From contig JAJSPD010000001.1 in the NCBI GenBank assembly GCA_021307315.1, positions 1,674,001-1,738,000 of the forward strand: a stretch of DNA of 64,000 nucleotides, read 5' to 3'. The translations under genes were made by a program, and so were the position numbers. Below, piece after piece: positions 46,848 through 57,195 of this stretch. The number at the start of each line of letters is the position of its first letter. Positions within the stretch are counted from its first letter, which is position 1. Origin of the DNA: Bisporella sp. PMI_857. Its lineage: Eukaryota; Ascomycota; Leotiomycetes; Helotiales; Helotiaceae. Below the pieces are notes generated by a model, which was not told where the DNA came from, made no database searches, and saw only the letters and a program-made list of their open reading frames with translations.

Positions 46848-47492
46848 CTATAGAATAGCCATTGCAAGCAATCCAAGACCAGCGGCACCAAAACCCGCTG
46901 CGTTCTGAGCACCAGCATTTGGTGTTGAACTGGTAGTGGCAGCGCTCGATGTTGTTGTTGCGGCATTGACTGGGGACGATGTAACTGATGGCGAGGATGT
47001 GATTGAGGCAGGGCTCCCAGTGCCCGTAGACGACGGTGCTGTGGTGGACGAGCCGGCCGTGGTCGAGGAACAGACGACGGCATCGGGTAGGTTGGTCTGT
47101 GATGACGGGTTCCAGTCAATTCCAAGCTCTCATTTCTCCCAATCCTTTGCACCGAGAGGACTTACAACACCAGAGATGGCGCAAAAGCTCTTTGCGTAGT
47201 CCGTGGCAGACTGTTGATCAGCAGGGCTACAGGCGCCGGCTAGACAGCAGGCAATGTCGCTCAAGAACGTCGGAGAGCTGCAAATGCCTAGCGCAAGAAG
47301 TTAGATTTGTAACAGAAGATATTAACCAAGAAAGGCCACCCTACATTTTGCATCAACGTTTGAACAGTCGCCAATACTGCTTCCGCTGGTGAATTGAATC
47401 ACACAGTTCTGCGCGCAAGAAGGGAGTGAGCCCTGGGCAGAGCAGAAGCCAGCCAGAGCGGCGACGGCGATGGCGAAGAAATTGGTCTTCAT
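46848..47492 (-). CDS. CFEM-domain secreted protein, probably GPI-anchored
   Basis: Exons 47345-47492, 47166-47287 and 46848-47096 give 172 aa. The CFEM fold is a fungal eight-Cys domain; members bind haem, sit in the cell wall or act as effectors. Residues 1-19 are a signal peptide (MKTNFFAIAVAALAGFCSA). The CFEM part (about 24-90) has 'LPSCAQNCVIQFTSG', 'IGDCSNVDAKCICSS' (rebuilt across junction 1, with the Asp three residues before Cys) and 'ACCLAGACSPADQQSA', then 'AKSFC'. There is one Cys more than the eight of the consensus because of the Cys-Cys pair. A Ser/Thr-rich stalk follows, with many likely O-glycosylation sites, ending in a short hydrophobic tail (AAGLGLLAMAIL), as expected for GPI addition. 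The haem-binding role is only a family possibility. Confidence 0.92.
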
Positions 47493-48837
47493 TGTGAATC
47501 TGGTGTGGACAAACGTGTTGATTTGGAGAAGTAATTGATGATCAAGTCGTCAGAGTCGTAGTAAAGTAGTTTCGAGGCTCTTGAGATATTGTACCCTTCC
47601 CCGGAGGGATCGGCTGCTTTCCCCTTTCCCCCCATTTCCAAGACCTGCGACTCATCTCGCTAGGGGATTGGTTGGCAGGCAAGAGAAGGAATGCCACCTC
47701 AATCGAACAGGATTGCAGCCATTCAGGAGACGCAACTTACATGCCAGGGCTCCGTTAATTTATCCAGAAACGGCACTAGACCTGGGACTTGCTGCTTAAG
47801 CATAGTACAGTACTCTCGTACACTGCTCTAGACGACCCCAGCGCCTGGATAAAGCCTGTTAGAACGCAGATTTGGGACAAGCATAATTGGCCCAATACTA
47901 ACTGTACTGTACCTTCCCGAGAGACTGTTTGCATGTTAGAGGACGTTGTCGGTGCTATCCGAAGACTTGTGTAGCTCCTCCATAGTAGCCGCATCCAAGT
48001 ACGTTTACTGCTCAACAGCCAGTGTTGGATTAAAGTTGGCTTTCCCTGTCACAAAAGCAGCTTGTAAGATGAGCTCCAAGGAGCTAGAATACTGCGCCGT
48101 AAGCAGTCATATCCTTATTGCTGTACATCATCCACTTCGTCAGAACTCAAATATACCCAACGACCAGATCTTGATCTGTGTCACCATCGGAAGTAGAGTA
48201 TCGCCCAATCACAGGTTGGAGCCTTCAAATTTGTTTCGGGTTTTGGTTTCATTACTCCCTGACCTTCCAAGACGAAAACGAAAACGGAATGATGATATAC
48301 TTTGCCCATCCCTGTACCAGGAAGTATAAACTGCTCAGAGCGATAGACCCAGGAGAGAATTTTGAACTGCCGACCTCTCCATCAATGAAGAGATATCACA
48401 GGATATGTTTGATGCTTCGAAACAGCGTGGCGATCGATACAGCAGTCGTTTCTTCTCTGAACGCGGAACTTACCCCCTTCACGGTAATTGCCGACCAAGT
48501 GATTTGTTCTCATAACTCACCAACTACATCACTGTTAAGAGATGCTTGGTGTTGATTGTTCACCACACTACCCCACAACTAGAATGCTTACAGGGGTGGA
48601 CAAATGATCTCCAAGGCTGGCTTGCTGGTTGGCCCCCTATGCTCAGCCTCCCGCGCATACCGATGCTGTAATTAACACTGTATTCTATCAGCGCATCAAA
48701 CATTTGTTCGCGACTCTCGGCTTTCAAAAAGGATAGATATTCCTATTCACTTAGGACACTCAAAATCGCTTTCCGACTTCAGCTGAATCTTTGTAGAAGC
48801 TCTCCTCATCATATAGTAATCAAGCAGCCTTTTCGAG
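47493..48837. other. Divergent intergenic region, 1.3 kb
   Basis: Upstream of both the CFEM gene (-) and the MFS gene (+). Two overlapping plus frames (47946-48329 and 48178-48555) are of 125-127 codons without motif or clear start context. No supportable gene. Confidence 0.45.
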
Positions 48838-50784
48838 ATGGGGTTAGGTGTGTTAGAGGACGCCGTGATGGAGTCCGTTCCAGGTACGCACTTGAGCACA
48901 TGTCAGTCGCAATCCAGCTGATAAACTGCCAGGAACGACTCGGTACTTTGACGATCTTGAAAGACCGCAGGAAGCGACAACGAATACTACTGGGCTGAAA
49001 TGCGATACTTCGGGACTGGTACCCATCATTCTGGTTCCCCAGCCCAGTGATGATCCCAATGATCCTTTGGTATGACTGTTTCCTCTGCGCGCAGACGCGC
49101 TGCTAACACCCGATACCAGAACTGGCCGCTATGGAAAAGGGATACAATTATGGGCATTCTCTGTCTCGTCTCCGTGTTCGCTACATCTCTTGGGCCAATC
49201 CTCGCCGCAAATACGGTCTCCTTGGCTAGATACTATGTCACAACATTCACAAGAGTTGCGCTGCTTACGGGCTATTTCTTGCTTGGGGTTGGAGTCGCGG
49301 GGATATTGTTCGTGCCTTCTGCCAGAGTATGGGGAAAGAGACATCTGTTCCTGCTCGGGACATTCATCTTGATCCTTTCCAGTATCTGGGGAGGGTTGAC
49401 AGGAGAGCCCCGAACCAAAGGCACTCCTGAGAGATACAACAGCTTGTTGTGGTCAAGAATTTTCCAAGGTGTTGGTACTGCGCCATTTGAAGCGCTGGTC
49501 AATGCAGCTGTTGGAGACCTATATTTCGTGCATGTAAGTACATATAGGTTTTCTAACCGGGTATGATGATTCTAACACATGGGCAGGAAAGAGGTAAGCG
49601 TATGGCTTTGACCAATCTTGCTGTTTTCGGAGGTGCCTTTTTCACGCCTATCCTCGTTGGCAAAATTACATTTACCATTGGTTGGCCATGGTCATTTTAC
49701 TTAGTTGCTATATTCTCTGGGTTTTGTCTGCCATTGATCTTCTTCTTCTGCCCAGAGACGGCATATGTTCGATCGCCTCACCTGAACCTTGACTATGCCT
49801 TGGATGGCATTAATCACGATAATATGGCCCCAGAAAGCTATGAGCTGCGGTCTTCACTAGGGACCGAAGCAACGACAAACTCAACTCCTCCTTCTGGACT
49901 TGAAAATGACAAAAATAATGCTGGATTCCAGCGACTACCAGAGCCAGCTCATTCTACTGGTGCTGAAATACCAAAGGTGACTTTTGCACAGAGCCTGTCC
50001 CCCTTCAACGGAAGGAAATCCAATGATAGCTATTGGAAGCTACTCTTACGGCCGTTTCCACTTTTCGCCCACCCAGCCATATTATGGGCCTGCCTTGTTC
50101 AAGGTACGATGATCGGATGGACCGTATTTATCGGTGTCGTTCTTGGAGCACTGTTCATCGGCCCTCCCATGTTTTGGACCGAAGTGGATACTGGATATGC
50201 CTACACTGGCGCATTCATCGGAGCCGTTCTAGGTTTCGTCATTGCAGGCGCCCTGGCTGATTGGAGTGCGAAGTTCATGACCCGGAAAAATGGTGGAATC
50301 TACGAGCCTGAATTTCGTATTGTACTTGTCATTCCCCAACTGATCTTTGGCTGTGCTGGCCTATTTGGCTTCGGAATAGTTACGAATCGATTGATCGACT
50401 TCCATTGGTCGGTACCGATTGCATTCTTCGGGATGGAAGTTGGTGGGATGGTCATCGGTGCAGTGGCCGCTTCACTCTACATCGTTGATGCCCATCGGGA
50501 TCTTGCCATCGAAGCATTTACTTGCATTCTTATTTTTAAGAACTTCTTTAGTTTTGGCCTCACTTTCAGTGCGTATGACTGGCTTGTCAAGAATGGCACT
50601 TACGCCACCTTTATGGCTATCTCATCAATCCAAGTAGTGATCTGCTTAGCCAGTATTCCTATGTGTAAGCACCCACCTCCAAATATCCTAACATCCTCCC
50701 TAACATGATACAGACGTGTTTGGAAAGAAAAACAGAAGCTTCTTCCACCGGCATGATATCCTTAAAATATGCGGACTGGCATAA
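48838..50784 (+). CDS. MFS drug/cation-type transporter (DHA1-like, HOL1/YHK8 type)
   Basis: Exons 48838-48883, 48933-49069, 49120-49533, 49587-50664 and 50714-50784 give 581 aa. The N-terminal 60 residues are soluble, then 'NPLNWPLWKRD'-type sequence opens the first helix, a typical start of fungal DHA1 exporters. 'ARVWGKRHLFLLGTFILILS' matches the MFS motif between helices 2 and 3, and 'RIFQGVGTAPFEALVNAAVG' and 'ERGKRMALTNLAVFGGAFF' match helix 4 to 5 features of this subgroup. A central loop of about 90 residues is Ser/Asn-rich. The last exon codes for a 24-residue soluble tail. It may export small organic compounds or take up amino-alcohols, but the substrate is unknown. It is not flanked by biosynthetic genes. 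All junctions are in frame with GT...AG introns. Confidence 0.87.
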
Positions 50785-51576
50785 GCTATTGATATATGAG
50801 CATTTGAGCGCGGGTTTCAATTTGTATCTGCATCGCATAATGTAATCTATGTAGCATGGTCGTCACCAATTTTTTTTTGATCAGGATTAATTATAAAGCA
50901 ATATACCCGGTATTTTTTGTAATTTTTTTTACCTTAAAAAGGGGGGAAATCAAAGTGAAATGATGAAAAAGGAGCTGCATGCTGCGTGATTACATCAGCT
51001 CCTCATGGTTCAGATGTCACTTGGAGGCAATATGTATGTATGTATAAGTAGTGTCACATAAATCACAGACCAATGCGCTCTTGAGATCCCTCCCCCCGTC
51101 CTCAACCGCATAATAATTTTATCGAAAAGATGTCACCACAGCTACGTATCTGAGGTGTTCAGCGGGTGTTAGGCCGGGACGCGATGTTCGGGATATGCGT
51201 AAAGGCGAGGTATGTTTGTGGGTGCTTAGGGCATGACTTAGCATTTAGGGGGGGGGGGTTGATTACTGGAAGATAGTCCGGTGGTTTTTTTTAAGGCGTC
51301 GGGTTTCAATGTGTTTTTAGTTGCGGTGTTGTGGTGAATCGATAATGACCTCTTAAGCGTTCTTTCTACTTTTTTCCCGGTCGGTCCATTCCCCTTGCTG
51401 CCCTTGGGCTCCCTTGCTCAAAGCCCGCGAAAGTAGATCGGGCTTCTGTCCCTTGCCCGGGGGGGGGGGGGGGGGGGGATTGATGCATGATTTCCTTGCC
51501 TCCGGGATATTGTTTTCATATGCAGAGGCCGTGAGCCATCTTCGTTCTTTTCAAGTATCATTATTGTTCTATATGC
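50785..51576. other. Convergent 3' flanks with homopolymers
   Basis: 792 bases between the MFS gene (+) and the Nudix gene (-). It contains T-runs near 50871 and 50921, an 11-base G run at 51248-51258 and a 20-base G run at 51459-51478. No gene seen. Confidence 0.5.
51459..51478. repeat. Poly-G run of 20
   Basis: Twenty consecutive G. Such runs are rare in fungal DNA and are prone to length error in sequencing; it lies just past the Nudix gene's stop codon. Confidence 0.8.
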
Positions 51577-52638
51577 CTATATCTTTGAGTCTTTGTCTTC
51601 GGCCTCTTGTGTATCGTCTTTTATACCTTTTACCGGCTCCGTAAGATCAGGACCACCGGGGATCTTCTCTCCCAGGCGACCCGCCTTCTGCAGCACCTCG
51701 ATGATGGCTTCGTCACCGTAGTGCGAGTTGTGCTCAAATTCCGGCTCCTCCCCGTACGCTATCCTCGCCGCATCGACCAGGATGCGGGCGGTCATGCCCC
51801 ATACGGTGTATCGCTTCATGTCATCCTCTATCTCTTCTCCTTCTTCTATCCCACGCTTGGGCCGACTTACCTTCTGGTTCGTGATTGGCACATAAAAATT
51901 ATGCATCCGCCACCGTCCATCGTACCAGGGTATCCAATGCCCTTTATACCAGTCTTTCCTGCTGCCTGGTACCTCCTGGCCTTCTCTCACCTCATCCTGC
52001 TCCCTAAGGAAGTTATGAAAACCCGCCGAGAAAACAGCCGATACTTCCTTTGCATCTAGTTTTGGGATCATGCTTTCTCCTACCGTAGAACTTGCAGTTG
52101 AGGATGTGGAACCGGAAGGGGCGGTATGGATGAATGCCACGCAAGGACGGACAGCCAGAGCGGTTTTGGCGAAGGAGAAGGGGAGCTGGCAGAGGTGCTC
52201 TATCCGGAACGGCGCAGGAATTTTGCTGTCATCTTCTGGGAGGCCGATTTCCTCCCAGGCTTCACGCCGCGCGATTTCCCAAGGTGATTCCGTAAGAGTA
52301 TCTGCTTTCCCACCAGGCAGGGCTGCCTGGCCTGCGTCATCTTATATGAGGCTTGCTCCAATCGATATCCGAAAAGGGGCAATGGCTCACCGGAATAGTT
52401 CCTGAGGGTCATGGCCCGCATGGTAATCACAACCCTCAAATCGCCCCGCCTATCTGCGAAGAGCAGGATTAAGACGGCGGCTCTGCGACTTAATGGCAAA
52501 CGATCCCATGTTGAGAATAATGGCGGCTTGTAGGCTCGCAGACGAGCGATGGCTGCCTTTTCTGGAGTCAGATACCCTGGTCTGGTTCCTTTTGGGAGAA
52601 TGGATACTGACCAGAGAAGCGGGCGTCAGAGCAGCCAT
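51577..52638 (-). CDS. PCD1: Nudix hydrolase, CoA pyrophosphatase (PCD1 type)
   Basis: Exons 52608-52638, 52391-52561 and 51577-52331 give 318 aa. Pcd1-type enzymes cleave CoA or oxidised CoA, in yeast in peroxisomes. The Nudix box is complete and of the CoA-pyrophosphatase subtype: 'LPGGKADTLTESPWEIARRE' followed by 'AWEEIGLPEDD'; the first Gly of the family loop is rebuilt across the second junction ('YSGQAALPGG'). 'LPLSRRAAVLILLFADRRGD' is the preceding strand typical of the family. The tail has acidic, Lys-rich sequence and a C-terminal S-K-I, which resembles but is not a standard peroxisomal SKL. Start and first intron are the weak point: the 46-nt intron at 52562-52607 uses a GTATCC donor, but any start must bridge a stop codon upstream in this frame. 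Confidence 0.87.
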
Positions 52639-53307
52639 GGTCGATGCGTCAAAGTATGATGCTTCTAAGATGCTTTCTTGAAGCTGTGCTGCCTCATGCT
52701 CATCAATCCGTAATTCGTGGTGTATGCCGGGATCTGAGAAGGGTGCATCTTCCATCGCTACACTTCATTGATAAAATAGCTATGAAAGCTATGAGGTCAG
52801 ACAGCCGCGGTTCTTTGGCTGCCGTGGAACGTGGGGTAAGCCTTAACCCTAATCTGGAGGAATGTAAGCAGAGGATTAATCAGATCTTATATAATAATCA
52901 TAGAACCATCACTGTCGGAACCTTATATATTGTCTTGGCCGCTTAATTGAGTTCCTCACACCCTGGTCTCTCCTTCATACCGACTACAAGCTTGCACTCC
53001 TTCAGTCAAGTTACCAAGTTAGGGCAGTAAGGACGTGTTTATCAGGACGAACCTTGAACGCCGCAAATGGTGCCATCTGCAGCTAGACGCGTCTTGGTTG
53101 AGAGATAAGAAGATACAATTGGGCTCTCCTCATCACGCAATGCGGGAACGGCACCTTTGTGCTGCGATCGTCGTCTATTGCTGGACAGATGCTCAAGATC
53201 TAAGGCACCCGACCAAGATATAAAGTTCCGGCGTTCCTACCTTCAAAGTAGCGCTGTCTTGTGTCTACCAGAATCTTAGAAGCACTTTAATAATTCAACA
53301 TTCAGAA
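52639..53307. other. Divergent intergenic region
   Basis: 669 bases between the Nudix gene (-) and the carbonic anhydrase gene (+). A minus frame open to 52755 would extend the Nudix N-terminus by 39 codons; I prefer the internal ATG. Nothing else seen. Confidence 0.5.
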
Positions 53308-53878
53308 ATGGCCCCCACTCCTATCCAAGATAACTTGGTCTCCTCCAACAAGGCATATGCCTCGAGCTTCACAAAGGGCGACCTCGCTCTTCCACCCGCC
53401 AAGAAGTATGCAGTTGGTACGTTTTTTCTCTTCCGGATTAGTTTAACTCTTCGCTTACCTCGTAACAGTAACCTGTATGGATGCACGCATTGATCCTGCA
53501 GCGGCATATGGCATTGACCTCGGCGATGCTCATGTGATCCGCAATGCTGGAGGCAACGCCCAAGACGCCCTCCGCTCCCTCGTCATCTCCCAACAACTTC
53601 TTGGAACCGAGGAGATCCTTCTGATCAAGCACACTGGCTGCGGAATGCTGATTTTTGACACGCCAGCTGCAACGGGTCTCGTCAAGAAGAACCTGGGCGA
53701 CAAGGCGGTCGACGATTTGAAGGCCTTCAGCAGTGACTTCCAGACGTTCCCGGATCTGGAGAAGGCTGTCAAGGATGATGTCAAGTTGTTGAAAGAGAGT
53801 ACTCTCATTCCCGAGAAGGTCACGATCTCTGGATGGGTCTACGAAGTTGAGACTGGAAAGGTCAGGAGTGTTGTTTGA
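53308..53878 (+). CDS. Beta-carbonic anhydrase, small form
   Basis: Exons 53308-53416 and 53469-53878 give 172 aa. Beta-carbonic anhydrases interconvert CO2 and bicarbonate with a zinc bound by two Cys and one His. The ligands are all present: Cys39 in 'VTCMDARID' (rebuilt across the junction, with the Asp41-Arg43 dyad), His91 and Cys94 in 'LLIKHTGCGM'. 'AHVIRNAGGNAQDALRSL' is the conserved active-site helix. The length is that of the short, plant-type-lacking subgroup of fungal enzymes, which are shorter than the major Nce103 class. No presequence is visible, so a cytosolic location is inferred. The single intron is 52 nt. The C-terminus ends 'WVYEVETGKVRSVV', the usual last strand. Confidence 0.94.
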
Positions 53879-54913
53879 GCGATTCATTTGGTGGATTCCG
53901 AGCGTTGCGTGGATGTACTGGAGATACCCATGGCGTTGTGGGTAGAGATATTGAGAGCACTGTGGACGCAAACTCGTCTACGTGAAATCGAATTCTTTTT
54001 CCGGTGCTAAATATTGGCATTCATTGAATTGAGAAAGTTACTACCGTCAAAATATCCTCTTTACTTCCTACATTCTATGTTCAGAGCAAGCACTTGTGCG
54101 TACTTTTTACGTCACATCCCCTGTTCTTCTACAATATGAAGCATTCCAAGCCAATGCCAAATCTCTATACATATTTCCTTCCGCTCTGCCATCATTTCAG
54201 CCACAATCTGTCTACTCCTACCCCGTCATCATCATGATCAGGCGATTCCGGTAATCCATGGAGAGCGGGCGGCGGCCGATGTAGGCCATCGTGCAGCGGG
54301 AGCTCTTTGCTTCGTTATGACGTGGAAACATGTGATGAAGAAGTTGCATGATTCGAGAGGAAAGCACAGGGTACGTATTTCTCGGCTGGAGTATATAACA
54401 AAGGGGATTCGCTGGTTAGAAAATGCAATAGGTGGACATGCGAGCTCATCTACGTCAATTAATGAGCAGAATAGTTATTGGCATGTATATGACAATGTCT
54501 CTACGATGAACAATTGAAGGGCTCTTATATGTTATCTTCATATTTAAGATGTAAAGCATTATTATTTAAAGGAACAATTAATGAAAAAGAGAAGGCAAGC
54601 AGAAAGATTCACCATCTGGTCTGTAGATGTGACAAAGCCTATAAAACACATAAGATGGTAGCAGGAAGGATCAACGCTAGTATTTTTTACTACGCAGAAA
54701 CCATAGCCGCAGGATGCAATGCTTCAAGAGAGGTCGTCTCTGCCTAGTATACAGCGTTGGTCGCTAATAGGCGGCCAAATAAAGTGCCTCCCGTGTACTT
54801 TTACATGTTGTACTATCCAGCAAGTTGCCTCTTGAAGAGATAACCGAATTAAGACTCGCAAAACAAGAACGCTGATTTGTAGATATATGTTGATTCGTTG
54901 ACGGAGACAAACA
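53879..54913. other. Convergent 3' flanks, 1.0 kb
   Basis: Between the carbonic anhydrase gene (+) and PRP39 (-). The plus frames at 54317-54517 and 54514-54747 are Lys/Asn/Met-rich, AT-driven and featureless. No supportable gene. Confidence 0.45.
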
Positions 54914-57195
54914 TCAGAGGAACGCTGCCAAGCCCTGAGCGTTGGGCAGCACCGAAGCATGCTGTCGGAAGTAAGCGGTGTATTGAACCTCACCCTTGCG
55001 CAATGTTGCCTCGTCAATCTCGCTGGATGGATGTCCATTCTCTTGTCCCTTTGTAGGCGAGACTTTGATAGGAGTTGGTTGTACCGAAAGAGGACTATAG
55101 GGTGTTAGTACAAATTTGATATCAAGCAGCAGGATTAGGAAACATACCCATATAGTTCCCGATCGATCTTCAAAAATTCTTTCATTGCTTCCTTGGTACC
55201 GCGTTCTTGGAGATAGGTGAGGTAATAGTTGGCAAGATCCTTCTTGGTCTCCAAATTCATGCGGCTCTTCTCGATCATTGAAGAGAAAATATCTTTTATC
55301 CTAGCGAAATGCTCTGCTTCTTTGTCCAAGCCAGTTGGCTGGGCTAGCTCAAACTCGAAATACTTGGCCCAGAAATGACGACTTTGCAAGTACCATTGAA
55401 GATTGGTTTGGAAAACCTGTCGAGCATCATCCACAGAGCCTTGAATCTTCCACAGCAAGTAAGCCCATTCAACAACTAACGCGGCCTTAGAGAAGATATC
55501 CACAGCGGGTGAGTCAATCTGCAATTTAAATACTTCGATTGCAGCGGAAAGACCGACTTGACGGCGCTCGAGATTTGCCCAGGAGATAATTGTCTCAACA
55601 TGGCCGGGTAGACGATCCAAGATTGCTTGGTGAATGTCACGAGCAACATCAACTCGGTCAGACATCTCTTCGAAGTAAGCATACTGAAGTCGGATACCTG
55701 GTCGGCTGATTGGAACGTAGAGAGCGCTTGCCCGCTGATAAATGTTTCGGACCTCCTCTTGCTTGCCCTCTTGACCAGACATCCATCGAGCATAACGGAA
55801 CCAGAACTCGTCATAGAAAGCACAAGTGACTAAACACCTCTCGTAGAGGAACACTGCTCTGGTGTAATCCCCTTCAGCTTCCTCAAAGTCAAGGTACTTC
55901 CTCCAGTTTGCCAACTGTGGGTGATCCAGCTCGGTAACATGGAAGTAAGGGCGCTTGACCTCAGACTCATAAGTCCACCGTTTAGTAGTCTCTGTTTGAG
56001 TCTTGGTGAAAGTTTCGAGGTGCAAATTATCAATCTTGGTCCGAATTTCTCGTTCAATCTCTAATTCGCCTTTAGGGCCAGTCTGGAAGGTCAAGTTATC
56101 TGCCTCAACCTCGGCACGGAACTGGGCGAGGATGTCTGCTGGGAGAAGTTCAATCAAGGGACGAGCATGGGACATTTGGCGAAAGCGCTCAAAGTATCGC
56201 GCATACTGATGCATGGGAATCTTGATAACCCTGGCCAAGATGGCGAAGATCTTATCTTGTGCCTCTAGACGTTCTTCGAACTCTAGATACTTATCCCAGA
56301 ATGGATGAGCGAGGAAGTCTAAGCCAACACAAGTAGCACCGCGCTCGAATAGTCTATTAGAGTGTGTCAGTTATGCTTAATGCAAGAGGAAAGATGTAGA
56401 GGTGGCGAGGAGTGCAAATACAAGAGGGGCAATGTGCTTAAACTAGTAATCCTCAAATTCCCAACATTGTCGAACATGTGTGTAGATTGAGATGGTGCAA
56501 CAGCGAACGTGGATAGCAGAAAAGAGATATCCTGATCATTTGGGTGAGAAGGTATCAAAATGAGAGGCTTTGTTGGCAGGTCTCACCGTCTGCGAGCCAG
56601 TGAACTCCATATAGAGCTCTCATAGAGGTGATGATCGCATCTACTGAAGATGCCTATGTTAAGGGAAGGAAAGCATCCAGTATACTTACTCTCTGATCAC
56701 CTCAGGATCGTGACTTGTTTCGACCTTGAAGGAGCAGTAATCTGTCCATAAATCAACGGAAGTTGTAATGCTGGCGACACCTCTTTCAAAGACCTCAAGA
56801 GTTATTAGCCTCTTGTTATACAGTGCATGCCAATTATGCTCACCATTTCAGCCGCCTCAGAACCGGCGATACCAAATTCCAGGTCGGCATACTTTTTCCA
56901 GTATCCAAACAGCAGAGGGAACTTAGCAAGGAACCGGTCGTATGCATCTCGAGCAGTCGCGATGGCTTGTGGGCTGGAGTTGCGATTTATTGTGCCGCCC
57001 TCGAGGGATTCGGATGCGCGAACCAGCTTCTCCCAATTCTCAAAGACATCCGGGTTCTCGAGCTACGCGCCAAAAAAGTCAGAATGGGCGCTCATTAGAC
57101 AAGAGCAGCCAAAGGTGCTGACATACCACTTCCGCATTGAGCTTTTTTATCTCGGCGGACTCTTCCTCTGTGCCGCCATAATGGAAGTCAGCCAT
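54914..57195 (-). CDS. PRP39: U1 snRNP component PRP39 (HAT-repeat protein)
   Basis: Exons 57127-57195, 56844-57062, 56690-56793, 55148-56353 and 54914-55094 give 592 aa. Prp39 is a HAT-repeat scaffold of the U1 snRNP that helps select 5' splice sites. The start MADFHYGGTEEESAEI joins 'LENPDVFENWEKLVRASESL', a first HAT unit, then 'FGYWKKYADLEF', 'LWTDYCSFKV', 'HPFWDKYLEFEERLE', 'KRPYFHVTELDHPQLANWRK', 'DEFWFRYARWMSG' and 'WANLERRQVG', all W/Y-spaced HAT motifs. The junction of exons 3 and 4 restores 'VIRELFERGATCVGLDFLAH', the family sequence. Intron 3 is 336 nt, five times the usual size, and contains a 67-nt exon-like segment with an in-frame stop (see the separate entry). The last exon codes for a short tail (…SVLPNAQGLAAFL). 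Confidence 0.93.
56587..56653 (-). other. Candidate poison cassette exon inside PRP39 intron 3
   Basis: The 67-nt segment is preceded by a pyrimidine tract, a CTTAAC-like branch site and ATAG, and followed by GTGAGA, so it has both borders of an exon. Included after exon 3 it changes the frame and gives a TAG stop after four codons. Skipping it gives the intact Prp39 frame. The upstream intron would be only 36 nt, at the lower limit for fungi. RNA evidence is needed before it can be called an exon. Confidence 0.4.
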
